64,000 nt of DNA from Candidatus Alistipes intestinigallinarum (lineage in GTDB: Bacteria; Bacteroidota; Bacteroidia; Bacteroidales; Rikenellaceae). Both the position numbers and the translations under genes were made by a program. The notes under the pieces are model-generated. The model made no database searches. It worked only from the letters and a program-made list of their open reading frames with translations, and was not told the DNA's origin. Positions 33,089 through 40,907 of this stretch are shown here, in pieces (within the stretch, counting starts at the first letter, position 1; each line of letters begins with the position of its first letter). The stretch covers positions 1-64,000 of the forward strand of contig DXDA01000065.1 in assembly GCA_019115745.1 (NCBI GenBank). The letters are read 5' to 3'.

Positions 33089-33883
33089 TCAGACATCCAC
33101 GACCGTCACCTCGATACCGCGTTCGCGCAGGCGCTCCAGATAGAGCGGCTGTGCGCCGCTGTCGGTGATGATCCGGTCGACGGCCTCCAGGTCGCAGATC
33201 TTGCTGAAACCCCGGCGCCCGAATTTCGAGCTGTCGGCCAGGACAACGACCTTCTGTGCCGCTTCGATCATCGCCCCGTTGAGCGAGGCTTCGAGCATGT
33301 TGGTGGTCGTCAGTCCGAACTCCAGGTCGATGCCGTCCACGCCGATGAAGAGTTTGCTGCAGTTGAAGTTGCGCAGCATCGACTCGGCAAAGGGGCCCAC
33401 CACCGACACCGAACTGCTGCGCGTGATCCCGCCCAACTGAATCACATCCATATCGGGATTCTGCGAGAGGATCTGCGTCACGGGCACCGACGCCGTAATG
33501 ACGGTCAGATGCCCCTGCGGGCGGATCTCGCGGGCCAGGAAGGCCATCGTAGTCCCCGAAGCGATGATAATCGAATCGTCGTGAGCGATCAGGGCGGCGG
33601 CAGCGGCCCCGATGGCGCGTTTTTCGGCGACGTTGCGCTTCTCCTTCTCGTTGACGTGGCGGTCGCTGATGTAGGGGCTGATCAGGATGGCGCTGCCGTG
33701 CGTCCGGTAGAGCTTCTTCTGCTGTTCGAGGTAGGAGAGGTCCTTGCGGATGGTCACCTCCGAGACGCGGAACAGGTCGGCGAGTTGCGTCACCGAAATG
33801 GAGCCGTTTTGCTGCAAAAGCGTCAAGATCCGATTATGCCGTTCCGGAAGGCTCAAAAGGGGTTCTTCTGTGATTTTATTCAT
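33089..33883 (-). CDS. DeoR-family transcriptional repressor (GlpR-like)
   Basis: 264 residues from the ATG at 33883; an in-frame ATG at 33946 would add an arginine-rich tail foreign to the family. The N-terminal DeoR helix-turn-helix covers ISVTQLADLFRVSEVTIRKDL (about residues 23-43), followed by YLEQQKKLYRTHGSAIL. The C-terminal sugar-phosphate-sensing DeoRC domain has IIIASGTTMAFLAREI, VITASVPVTQIL and the late VVLADSSKFGRRGF. It lies between glpQ and glpT and points leftward, back to back with glpT. Glycerol-3-phosphate as the effector is inferred from those neighbours. Confidence 0.88.
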   Translation of the reverse strand: MNKITEEPLLSLPERHNRILTLLQQNGSISVTQLADLFRVSEVTIRKDLSYLEQQKKLYRTHGSAILISPYISDRHVNEKEKRNVAEKRAIGAAAAALIAHDDSIIIASGTTMAFLAREIRPQGHLTVITASVPVTQILSQNPDMDVIQLGGITRSSSVSVVGPFAESMLRNFNCSKLFIGVDGIDLEFGLTTTNMLEASLNGAMIEAAQKVVVLADSSKFGRRGFSKICDLEAVDRIITDSGAQPLYLERLRERGIEVTVVDV

Positions 33884-33997
33884 GGTGCGGCGTGCAAATA
33901 TTCGTATTCCGAGAGACCAAGTTACGAAATTTATTCGGAAAAACATACGCCGGAGGGATAATTTTAGCTTCTTTCCGGAAGCAAAAAAACAGTCATC

Positions 33998-34029
33998 ATT
34001 TCAAAATAAAAGACACAGTATTTTGAAAT
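33998..34029. promoter_or_regulatory. Perfect inverted repeat over the glpT promoter, candidate operator
   Basis: ATTTCAAAATA (33998-34008) and its exact complement TATTTTGAAAT (34019-34029) are separated by 10 bases, with arm centres 21 bases apart, about two helical turns. The right arm covers the -33 element of the glpT promoter. A repressor dimer or tetramer bound here would block polymerase; the divergently encoded DeoR-type protein is the obvious candidate. Confidence 0.65.
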
Positions 34030-34052
34030 AGCAAAAAACATTCGTACTTTTG
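34021..34052 (+). promoter_or_regulatory. Promoter of glpT
   Basis: TTTTG (34021-34025), 19-base spacer and TACTTTTG (34045-34052) fit the consensus; the ATG is at 34118, leaving a leader of about 60 bases. Confidence 0.75.
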
Positions 34053-34117
34053 TTGCGAACCGAAACGACACTTTCGACCCGATGCGCGCACCGGGCCCCA
34101 AACAGAACCCTACAACC

Positions 34118-35506
34118 ATGTGGAAACTACTCCAACCCCCGGCCTATAAGCCGGAAATCGCGGCCGAGCAGGTCGATTCGAAGTACAAATGGATGCGCCT
34201 GCAGGTCTTCATCGGCATCTTCGTCGGATACGCCGGCTATTACCTCGTGCGCAAGAACTTCTCGATGGCCATCCCGGAATTGGGACTGCTGGGCTTCGAC
34301 ACGAGCGAACTGAGCATCGTCCTGTCGATGAACGCCGTGGCCTACGCCCTCTCGAAGTTCCTCATGGGAAGCGTCTCGGACCGCAGCAACGCCCGGGTTT
34401 TCCTGCCGCTGGGACTGATCCTGGCCTCGCTGTCGATGATGTTCATGATCGTCCCGGTGCGGCTGCTCGGCCCCGACCACAAGGAGCTGGCCATCGTCAT
34501 CATGGCGGTGCTGAATTTCCTGGTGGGCTGGTTCAACGGCATGGGATGGCCTCCGTGCGGACGGGTCATGACCCACTGGTTCTCGCAGAACGAACGCGGC
34601 ACGAAGATGTCGATCTGGAACTGCGCCCACAACGTCGGCGGCGCTCTCGTAGGCCCGATGGCCGTCTACGGAGCCCTGTGGTTCGGGTCGTGGTTCTACG
34701 GCTCCCACTCCGAATACTACTTCCTCATCGGTACGTACCTCTTCCCGGCCGTCGTGTCGATCTTCATCGCCCTGGTGGCCTACGTGCTGATCCGCGACAC
34801 GCCGCAGTCGTGCAGCCTGCCCTCCGTGGAGAAGTGGCGCAACGACTACCCGAAAAACTACAGCGCCAAGCAGGAGGAGGTGCTCACCACGCGGGAGATC
34901 TTCTTCAAATACGTACTCAACAACAAGCTGCTGTGGTTCATCGCCATCGCCAACGCCTTCGTCTACATGGTGCGCTACGGCTGCCTGGACTGGGCGCCGA
35001 CCTACCTGCGCGAAGCCCAGGGCTACGACATCAAACAGGCCGGCTGGGCCTATTTCGCCTATGAGTTCGCAGCCATCCCGGGGACGCTGATCTGCGGGTG
35101 GATGAGCGACCGCTTCTTCCACGGACGCCGGGCCCTGCCGACAATTCTCTTCATGGCCATCGTGGCGGTTTTCATCTTCCTCTACTGGCAATTCTCCTCG
35201 AACTACATCGTCGTAACGCTGTCGCTGATCGCCATCGGGTTCTTCATCTACGGGCCGGTGATGATGATCGGCGTGCAGGCGCTGGACCTGGCGCCGAAGA
35301 ACGCCTCGGGAACGGCCGCCGGACTGACGGGATTCTTCGGCTACTTCCTCGGCACGGCGATCCTGGCCAACATCGTTCTGGGTACGGTGGCCGAGAAGGC
35401 GGGCTGGGACTGGACCTTCGTGCTGCTGATCGGAGCCTGCGTGCTGGCGATCGTCTTCATGGGCTTCACCTACCGGGAAGAGAAGGAGCGTTCGAAGAGA
35501 CAATAA
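34118..35506 (+). CDS. glpT: Glycerol-3-phosphate transporter (MFS, organophosphate:phosphate antiporter family)
   Basis: 462 residues from the ATG at 34118, with about 12 helices. Family segments are GYAGYYLVRKNFSMAIPEL near residue 35 (with the phosphate-binding Arg), VLNFLVGWFNGMGWPPCGR near 130, and VRYGCLDWAPTYLREAQGYD near 285. It exchanges glycerol-3-phosphate for phosphate at the inner membrane. With the secreted GlpQ it gives a route from phospholipid head groups to cytosolic G3P. UhpT-type hexose phosphate carriers are related, but the GlpQ and GlpR-like neighbours favour G3P. Confidence 0.9.
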   Translation: MWKLLQPPAYKPEIAAEQVDSKYKWMRLQVFIGIFVGYAGYYLVRKNFSMAIPELGLLGFDTSELSIVLSMNAVAYALSKFLMGSVSDRSNARVFLPLGLILASLSMMFMIVPVRLLGPDHKELAIVIMAVLNFLVGWFNGMGWPPCGRVMTHWFSQNERGTKMSIWNCAHNVGGALVGPMAVYGALWFGSWFYGSHSEYYFLIGTYLFPAVVSIFIALVAYVLIRDTPQSCSLPSVEKWRNDYPKNYSAKQEEVLTTREIFFKYVLNNKLLWFIAIANAFVYMVRYGCLDWAPTYLREAQGYDIKQAGWAYFAYEFAAIPGTLICGWMSDRFFHGRRALPTILFMAIVAVFIFLYWQFSSNYIVVTLSLIAIGFFIYGPVMMIGVQALDLAPKNASGTAAGLTGFFGYFLGTAILANIVLGTVAEKAGWDWTFVLLIGACVLAIVFMGFTYREEKERSKRQ

Positions 35507-35597
35507 TCACCGGCTGCGCGATCCGCAGCGCGGCCTCGGATCACCCATCGGTTCGGCCGGGCCACTCCGCCGCCGACAGAACGGACTCCGAGTTTCC

Positions 35598-35633
35598 AAA
35601 AGCCTTCCGGATTGCACTCCGGGAGGCTTTTTT
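35598..35633 (+). terminator. Terminator after glpT
   Basis: 13-bp stem with one G-U pair (35598-35610 with 35619-35631), 8-base loop, followed by T residues to 35633. The 90 bases between the glpT stop and this hairpin show nothing else. Confidence 0.85.
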
Positions 35634-35711
35634 CGGCGGTATGTGCCGCCTTGTTCCACCTCTCCGGCCATCGGGGATGCGTCCCGAAACGACAAAAAAG
35701 GACCTAAATAG

Positions 35712-35741
35712 TTGCCTTTTCATCGGGAATCGCTATATTTG
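35712..35741 (+). promoter_or_regulatory. Promoter of the ECF sigma factor gene
   Basis: TTG (35712-35714), 19-base spacer, TATATTTG (35734-35741): an exact housekeeping-type promoter with a leader of about 20 bases before the ATG at 35763. Confidence 0.75.
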
Positions 35742-35762
35742 CGGAATAGGTTGGGTTAGAAA

Positions 35763-36320
35763 ATGGGGGATTCTTTCGACATATCGGACAATCGCCGGAC
35801 CGTACTCGCGTTAAAATCCGGAGATGAAGCGGCATTCAAGGCTGTCTACATGGCCTGGAGTACCGCCTTGTGCCGTTATGCCGATACCATCCTCCACAAC
35901 GAGACCGATGCCCGGGAACTCGTTCAGGAGCTCTTCGTCTCGCTGTGGCTGCATCGCCGCCGCCTGGACGAAACGAAATCCCTGCGCAACTACCTGCTGC
36001 GCGCCATCCACAACAACGCCCTGCGCGAATGCCAGCGCCGCGAGATCCGGCGCCGACGGGAAGAGCTGTTTCAAAACGAACAGAAAAGACAGCTCCAGCC
36101 GGAGACCGCCATCGACGAGAGAAACGCCTGTCCGGAAGAGCTGCTGCTCCCGGCCATCGCCCGACTCCCCCGCCAAAGCCGCCGGGTCGTGGAGATGAAC
36201 TACCTCGAAAACAAAAAACACGCCGCCATCGCCTCCGAACTCTCGATCTCACGGCGTACCGTGGAGACGATTCTCTACAAGGCGTTGCGCCGTCTGCGGG
36301 GCGAAATCAAAAAAAATTGA
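35763..36320 (+). CDS. ECF sigma factor controlling a SusC/SusD locus
   Basis: 185 residues. Region 2 includes RYADTILHNETDARELVQEL and SLWLHRRRLDETKSLRNYLL (about residues 38-80). Region 4 includes ARLPRQSRRVVEMNYLENKK and the HTH HAAIASELSISRRTVETIL (about 135-175). This is the Bacteroidota FecI-like group typically encoded before a FecR anti-sigma and a SusC with an STN domain, as here. A housekeeping promoter precedes it, suggesting basal expression with control at the anti-sigma step. Confidence 0.93.
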   Translation: MGDSFDISDNRRTVLALKSGDEAAFKAVYMAWSTALCRYADTILHNETDARELVQELFVSLWLHRRRLDETKSLRNYLLRAIHNNALRECQRREIRRRREELFQNEQKRQLQPETAIDERNACPEELLLPAIARLPRQSRRVVEMNYLENKKHAAIASELSISRRTVETILYKALRRLRGEIKKN

Positions 36321-36355
36321 ATTCCCGGTACGTAGTTTTACCTCCGATCATATTT

Positions 36356-36379
36356 ATTCGGTAAAGAAGGTTACCGAAT
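36356..36379 (+). promoter_or_regulatory. Perfect hairpin sequestering the anti-sigma start codon
   Basis: ATTCGGTAA (36356-36364) pairs with TTACCGAAT (36371-36379) around the loop AGAAGG. The loop is a purine-rich ribosome-binding sequence and the right arm contains the first two bases of the ATG at 36378. As RNA this would hide the start codon in a 9-bp stem; as DNA it is a palindrome that a protein could bind. Confidence 0.6.
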
Positions 36380-37451
36380 GAACAGGAACGAACACCAGAT
36401 TCCGCATCGTGAAATCGATGCCGATGAGGATGAACTGCTCGACCGGCTCTGGGAGCAAACCGCCGGAAACGAGTCGTCGCATCCCGTCCCGAACGGATTT
36501 GCCGAACTTCAGGAACGGATTCGCCGTCGGATCCGCCTGCGGAGAATCCGCAGACTCGCCTGTACAGGCATGGCCGCCGCCGTGGTGACGGCCGCCGTGC
36601 TGCTCGTCGGAGGTCCGGCTCCGGACGCTCCCGATGCATTCGAACAACTGGCCGAGATGGGCGTTGAAATCGACCGCCGGGAGGTCGTAATGACCACCGA
36701 CGACGGACAGCGCATGAATCTCGATGAGGCAGCCCGCCTCGAACGTCACGAAACGGGAGAAATGGCCCTCAACACCGCCCACGAAAGCATCGCCATTCCG
36801 GCCGAACGGCGGATGAAAATCGAGGTGCCCCGCGGAAAGGAGTTCCACCTGACACTCGCCGACGGAACCGAAGTCTGGCTCAATGCCGGCTCGACGTTCG
36901 AGTACCCGGCCTCGTTCGAAGGGGCCTCCGAACGGCTCGTCACCCTCACGGGCGAAGCCTTCTTCGACGTACAACGCGACACGTGCCGGCCGTTCCGCGT
37001 AGAGATGCCCGGCGGAGAGAGCATCCGCGTCCTGGGCACACGCTTCAACGTCCACGCCTACACCGAGTCACGCGAACACGTCACCACCCTGGTCGAAGGA
37101 CGTATCGCCTATCGTGCCGCCGAAACATCCGACTACCTGGAACTGCAGCCCAACCAGCAGGTACGCCTCGATTGCGACACGGAAAAGGCCCGCATCCGGG
37201 AGGTCGACGCCGAAGTCTATGCAGCGTGGACGGAAGGCTGGCTCTGGTTCGAGGCCGAACCGTTGTCCGAACTTGCCGAACGTTTCGAACGTACGTACGG
37301 AATCCGGATCGTCGTCGCCGAACCGCTGCGCAACTACACCTTCTCGGGCAAAATCCGCCGTGAACGCGGCATCGATTACATTCTCGACCTGCTGGCCGGG
37401 ACAACAGGCATCCGCTGCGAAGTGAACGACGGCGTAATGTACCTCCGCTAA
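36378..37451 (+). CDS. FecR-family anti-sigma factor
   Basis: 357 residues. A short cytoplasmic N-terminus ends in an Arg-rich patch (RIRRRIRLRRIRRL) before one membrane helix (about residues 57-75). The periplasmic FecR domain (about 140-235) includes VPRGKEFHLTLADGTEVWLN, EAFFDVQRDTCRPFRV and VLGTRFNVHAY. The C-terminal DUF4974-like domain (LSELAERFERTYGIRI, YILDLLAGTTGI) receives the STN signal from the transporter. It would hold the ECF sigma inactive until the SusC-type protein binds its ligand. It begins 57 bases after the sigma gene, with its start inside a perfect hairpin. Confidence 0.92.
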   Translation: MNRNEHQIPHREIDADEDELLDRLWEQTAGNESSHPVPNGFAELQERIRRRIRLRRIRRLACTGMAAAVVTAAVLLVGGPAPDAPDAFEQLAEMGVEIDRREVVMTTDDGQRMNLDEAARLERHETGEMALNTAHESIAIPAERRMKIEVPRGKEFHLTLADGTEVWLNAGSTFEYPASFEGASERLVTLTGEAFFDVQRDTCRPFRVEMPGGESIRVLGTRFNVHAYTESREHVTTLVEGRIAYRAAETSDYLELQPNQQVRLDCDTEKARIREVDAEVYAAWTEGWLWFEAEPLSELAERFERTYGIRIVVAEPLRNYTFSGKIRRERGIDYILDLLAGTTGIRCEVNDGVMYLR

Positions 37452-37521
37452 GGAAAATCAGGGGCCGCAGACCGCTCCGCATACAAAAACGAATCGAATA
37501 ACCAGTCAAAGAGCGTTCCAT

Positions 37522-40500
37522 ATGGACAAAACATGGACTACAACCCGTTTCGGGGGGGGGATTTTTTACCGCCTTCGTAACATTTTACTGCTCGCGCTGC
37601 TTGCGTTGTGGCTGCCCGCGTCGGGGGCCGACATGCCGCGTATCACGCTCCGGCTGGAGGGTGTCACGCTCAGCGAGGCGCTCCGCCGGGTAAGCAACGC
37701 CGCAGGCTACGAATTTTTCTACAATTCGGGGCAACTGCACGACATCGACAAACGCATCGACGCCTCGTACACCAATACGCCGTTGCAGGAGGTCCTCGAC
37801 GAAATCTTCGCCGACACGCCCTTTGCAGCCCGCATTCAGGAGCGGACGATCGTCGTCTACAGCCGTCCGGCCTCCAGTCCGCAGAAGGCCCCCGCACAGG
37901 AGGAGCAGATCACGCTGGCAGGTACGGTCTGCGATGCCGCGAACCGGCAGCCGATGGTCGGCGTAACGGTCGTCGTCGAGGGTTCGACGGTCGGCACGGC
38001 CACGGACGCCTCCGGGCAGTGGTCGCTGACCCTTCCGCCGGGAGTATACAACGTTCTCTTCTCGTTCGTGGGCTACGAGCCCCACGTCCGCCACTACAAC
38101 GGCCGCAATGCCTCGGAATTCCGCGAGGTGAAACTCATGCAGTCGACCGTCGAGGTGGGCGACGTGGTGGTCACGGGCGTCTATCAGCGCAAGAAGGAGA
38201 GTTTCACGGGTTCGGCCACGACGTTCAAGAGCAAGGAGCTGATGGCCGTCGGCACGCAAAGCGTGCTGCAGAGTCTGGCGACGCTCGACCCTTCGTTCAA
38301 GATCACGGAGAGTGTCCAGTTCGGTTCGGACCCGAACCGGATGCCGGATTTCGAGATCCGCGGCAAGAGCAGCGTCGTGGGACTCAAGGAGGAGTACGGC
38401 ACCGACCCGAACCAGCCGCTGTTTATCCTCGACGGTTTCGAGACGACGCTCGAAACGGTCATGAACCTCAACATGAACCGCGTGGCGTCGGTGACACTGC
38501 TCAAGGATGCGGCATCGACGGCCATCTACGGATCGAAGGCGTCGAACGGCGTGGTGGTCATCGAGACCAAAATGCCCGAACGCGGCCGGCTGCAACTCTC
38601 CTACAAGGGAGACTTCAGCGTCACGACCGCCGATCTGACGGACTACAACCTGATGAACGCCTCCGAGAAGCTGCAGTTCGAGACCCTGGCTGGCGTCTAC
38701 ACCGACACCAGCGACATGTCGAACCAACTGCGTCTGGACAATCTGCGCAACGAACGCCTCAAGGGCATTGCCCAGGGCATCGACACCTACTGGCTGAGCG
38801 AACCCCTGCGTACGGGTTTCACCCACAAGCACAACCTCTACGCCGAAGGCGGCGAGGAGAAGATCCGCTACGGCATCGGCCTGAGCTACGGCGGGGTGCA
38901 GGGTGTGATGAAGGGTTCGGACCGCGAGACCATCGGCGGGAACATCGACCTCATCTACCGTACGGGGAAATTCCAGTTCAGCAACAAACTCACGATCGAC
39001 TACCAGAAGACGAACGACCCGACCGTCTCATTCGCGGAGTATGCCGCCGCCAACCCCTACTACAAGAAGACGAACGAAAACGGAGAGATCGAAAAGTATC
39101 TCTATTACTACCGGAACGAAGAGACGGGCGAGACCGAAGCGATCGGGAATCCGCTCTGGAATGCCCACCTGAACAACTACGACAAGGGTGACAAGTTCGG
39201 GTTCACGAACAACTTCATCCTCGAATGGTTCGTCATGGACGATTTCCGCGTGCGCGGCAAATTCGGAATCACCCATTCGAGCGCCACCAGCGAAAACCGG
39301 CTTTCACCGCTACACACGGATTTCGACGACCTGGAGGAGACCGAAAAGGGACTCTATTCGCATTCGCAGACCAAAAGCACCAGTTACGAAGGCGACATCA
39401 CGGCCACTTACGGACGCCTGTTCGGGGGCAAACACATGGTCAATGCGGTGGCAGGATTCAATTTCAGTTCGAACCGGTCCGTAAGCAACGGCTACAAGGC
39501 AAGCGGATTCACCGACGACCAGTTCGGAGCGCCGTCGTTCGCCAACGGGTACCCGGAGGGCGGGAAATCGACCTATACGCAGACTCAAACCCGGGCTGCA
39601 AGTTTCTATTTCAACGGAGGTTACGCCTATGACAACCGCTATCTGCTCGATGTGAACTACCGCAGCGACGGGGCCTCGATGTTCGGCACGAACAACCGCT
39701 TCCGGACAACCTGGTCGGCAGGTATCGGCTGGAATATCCACAACGAGGCATTCATGCGCGGGACGAACTTCTTCCAGTTGCTGAAACTCCGCGCCTCGGC
39801 CGGCAATCCGGGCAACCAGAATTTCGCGGCCTACCAGGCATTCTCGACCTACGTCTTCAACGGCTGGATGACCAACATCTTCGGCACGGGCGTGGTGCTG
39901 AACCAACTCGGGAACGAGGATCTGGCCTGGCAGCAGACCATCAACTACGACGCGGGATTCGATGCGACGATGTGGGGCAACCGCATCAATGTGACGTTCG
40001 ACTACTATGTAAAGATCACCGACCCGCTGCTGGCGATCATCACCACCCCGGGATCGATGGGTATCACCTCGCTGGCGATGAACGCCGGGCAGCAGAAGAC
40101 CAACGGCGTGGAGCTGACGTTCCGCATCTCTCCGATTTACCGTCCCGAGGAGCGGATCAACTGGAACATCAGCCTCAACGGCACCCATGCCAAGGCTCGT
40201 TACGCCAAGATCGGCAACGCCTTCGCCTCGCTCAACGAAGAGGGCCGCAACTCGCTTTCGGGAACGACCCGCTACTACGACGGCGGCAGTCCGACGGCCA
40301 TCTGGGGCGTTCGCTCGGCCGGCATCGACCCTGCAACCGGAAAGGAGCTTTTCATCAAGAAGGACGGCAGCTATTCGTTTACCTACGACACGGCGGACGA
40401 GGTGGTGCTGGGCGATACGGAGCCCAAACTCGAAGGCGTTCTCGGCACGACCTTCTACTACAAGGGATTCACCCTGGGCGCCTACTTCCGCTATGCCCTC

Positions 40501-40881
40501 GGGGGACAGATCTTCAACACGTCGCTGTTCGAAAAGGTCGAGAATATCTCCACGGCGGATGTCTATCAGAACCAGGACAAACGGGCGCTCTACGACCGGT
40601 GGTCCCCCGACAATCGGGAGGCCTATTTCAAGGGGATCTCGCTCGTTCAGAAGACCGACAAATCGTCGCGCTTCGTCATGGACGAGAACTACATCGAGGG
40701 AGAGTCCTTCTCGATCGGTTATGAATTCACGCAGAAATTCGTCAAACGGCTGGGGCTCTCGGCCCTGACCGTACAGGCCTACATGAACGACATGTTCCGA
40801 CTCTCGACGGTCAAGAACGAACGGGGTATCGACTATCCCTTTGCCCGGACGGTTTCGCTCTCCGTCTCGGCCACCTTCTGA
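37522..40881 (+). CDS. SusC/RagA TonB-dependent transporter with N-terminal STN signalling domain
   Basis: 1119 residues. A long signal region (about 1-37, core ILLLALLALWLPASGA) is preceded by Gly-Gly-Gly encoded by a G9 run. The STN domain (about 38-115: ITLRLEGVTLSEALRRVSNA, YEFFYNSGQL) should contact the FecR protein. Next are a carboxypeptidase-like sandwich (LAGTVCDAANRQPMVGV) and a plug with VVVTGVYQRKKESFTGSATT, PLFILDGFETTLE and VTLLKDAASTAIYGSKASNGV. The barrel ends in the C-terminal SLSVSATF. The ligand is unknown: no polysaccharide-degrading enzyme accompanies it. Confidence 0.93.
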   Translation: MDKTWTTTRFGGGIFYRLRNILLLALLALWLPASGADMPRITLRLEGVTLSEALRRVSNAAGYEFFYNSGQLHDIDKRIDASYTNTPLQEVLDEIFADTPFAARIQERTIVVYSRPASSPQKAPAQEEQITLAGTVCDAANRQPMVGVTVVVEGSTVGTATDASGQWSLTLPPGVYNVLFSFVGYEPHVRHYNGRNASEFREVKLMQSTVEVGDVVVTGVYQRKKESFTGSATTFKSKELMAVGTQSVLQSLATLDPSFKITESVQFGSDPNRMPDFEIRGKSSVVGLKEEYGTDPNQPLFILDGFETTLETVMNLNMNRVASVTLLKDAASTAIYGSKASNGVVVIETKMPERGRLQLSYKGDFSVTTADLTDYNLMNASEKLQFETLAGVYTDTSDMSNQLRLDNLRNERLKGIAQGIDTYWLSEPLRTGFTHKHNLYAEGGEEKIRYGIGLSYGGVQGVMKGSDRETIGGNIDLIYRTGKFQFSNKLTIDYQKTNDPTVSFAEYAAANPYYKKTNENGEIEKYLYYYRNEETGETEAIGNPLWNAHLNNYDKGDKFGFTNNFILEWFVMDDFRVRGKFGITHSSATSENRLSPLHTDFDDLEETEKGLYSHSQTKSTSYEGDITATYGRLFGGKHMVNAVAGFNFSSNRSVSNGYKASGFTDDQFGAPSFANGYPEGGKSTYTQTQTRAASFYFNGGYAYDNRYLLDVNYRSDGASMFGTNNRFRTTWSAGIGWNIHNEAFMRGTNFFQLLKLRASAGNPGNQNFAAYQAFSTYVFNGWMTNIFGTGVVLNQLGNEDLAWQQTINYDAGFDATMWGNRINVTFDYYVKITDPLLAIITTPGSMGITSLAMNAGQQKTNGVELTFRISPIYRPEERINWNISLNGTHAKARYAKIGNAFASLNEEGRNSLSGTTRYYDGGSPTAIWGVRSAGIDPATGKELFIKKDGSYSFTYDTADEVVLGDTEPKLEGVLGTTFYYKGFTLGAYFRYALGGQIFNTSLFEKVENISTADVYQNQDKRALYDRWSPDNREAYFKGISLVQKTDKSSRFVMDENYIEGESFSIGYEFTQKFVKRLGLSALTVQAYMNDMFRLSTVKNERGIDYPFARTVSLSVSATF
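37552..37560 (+). repeat. G9 homopolymer in the leader codons of the SusC-type gene
   Basis: Nine G encode Gly11-13, followed by A and T6. Gain of one G would reach an in-frame TAA at 37578-37580, seven codons later, so slippage would switch the transporter off. No ATG lies between the tract and the end of the signal-peptide core to rescue it. Confidence 0.9.
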
Positions 40882-40907
40882 CCGCTAACCGCCAAACACC
40901 GAAGCAC

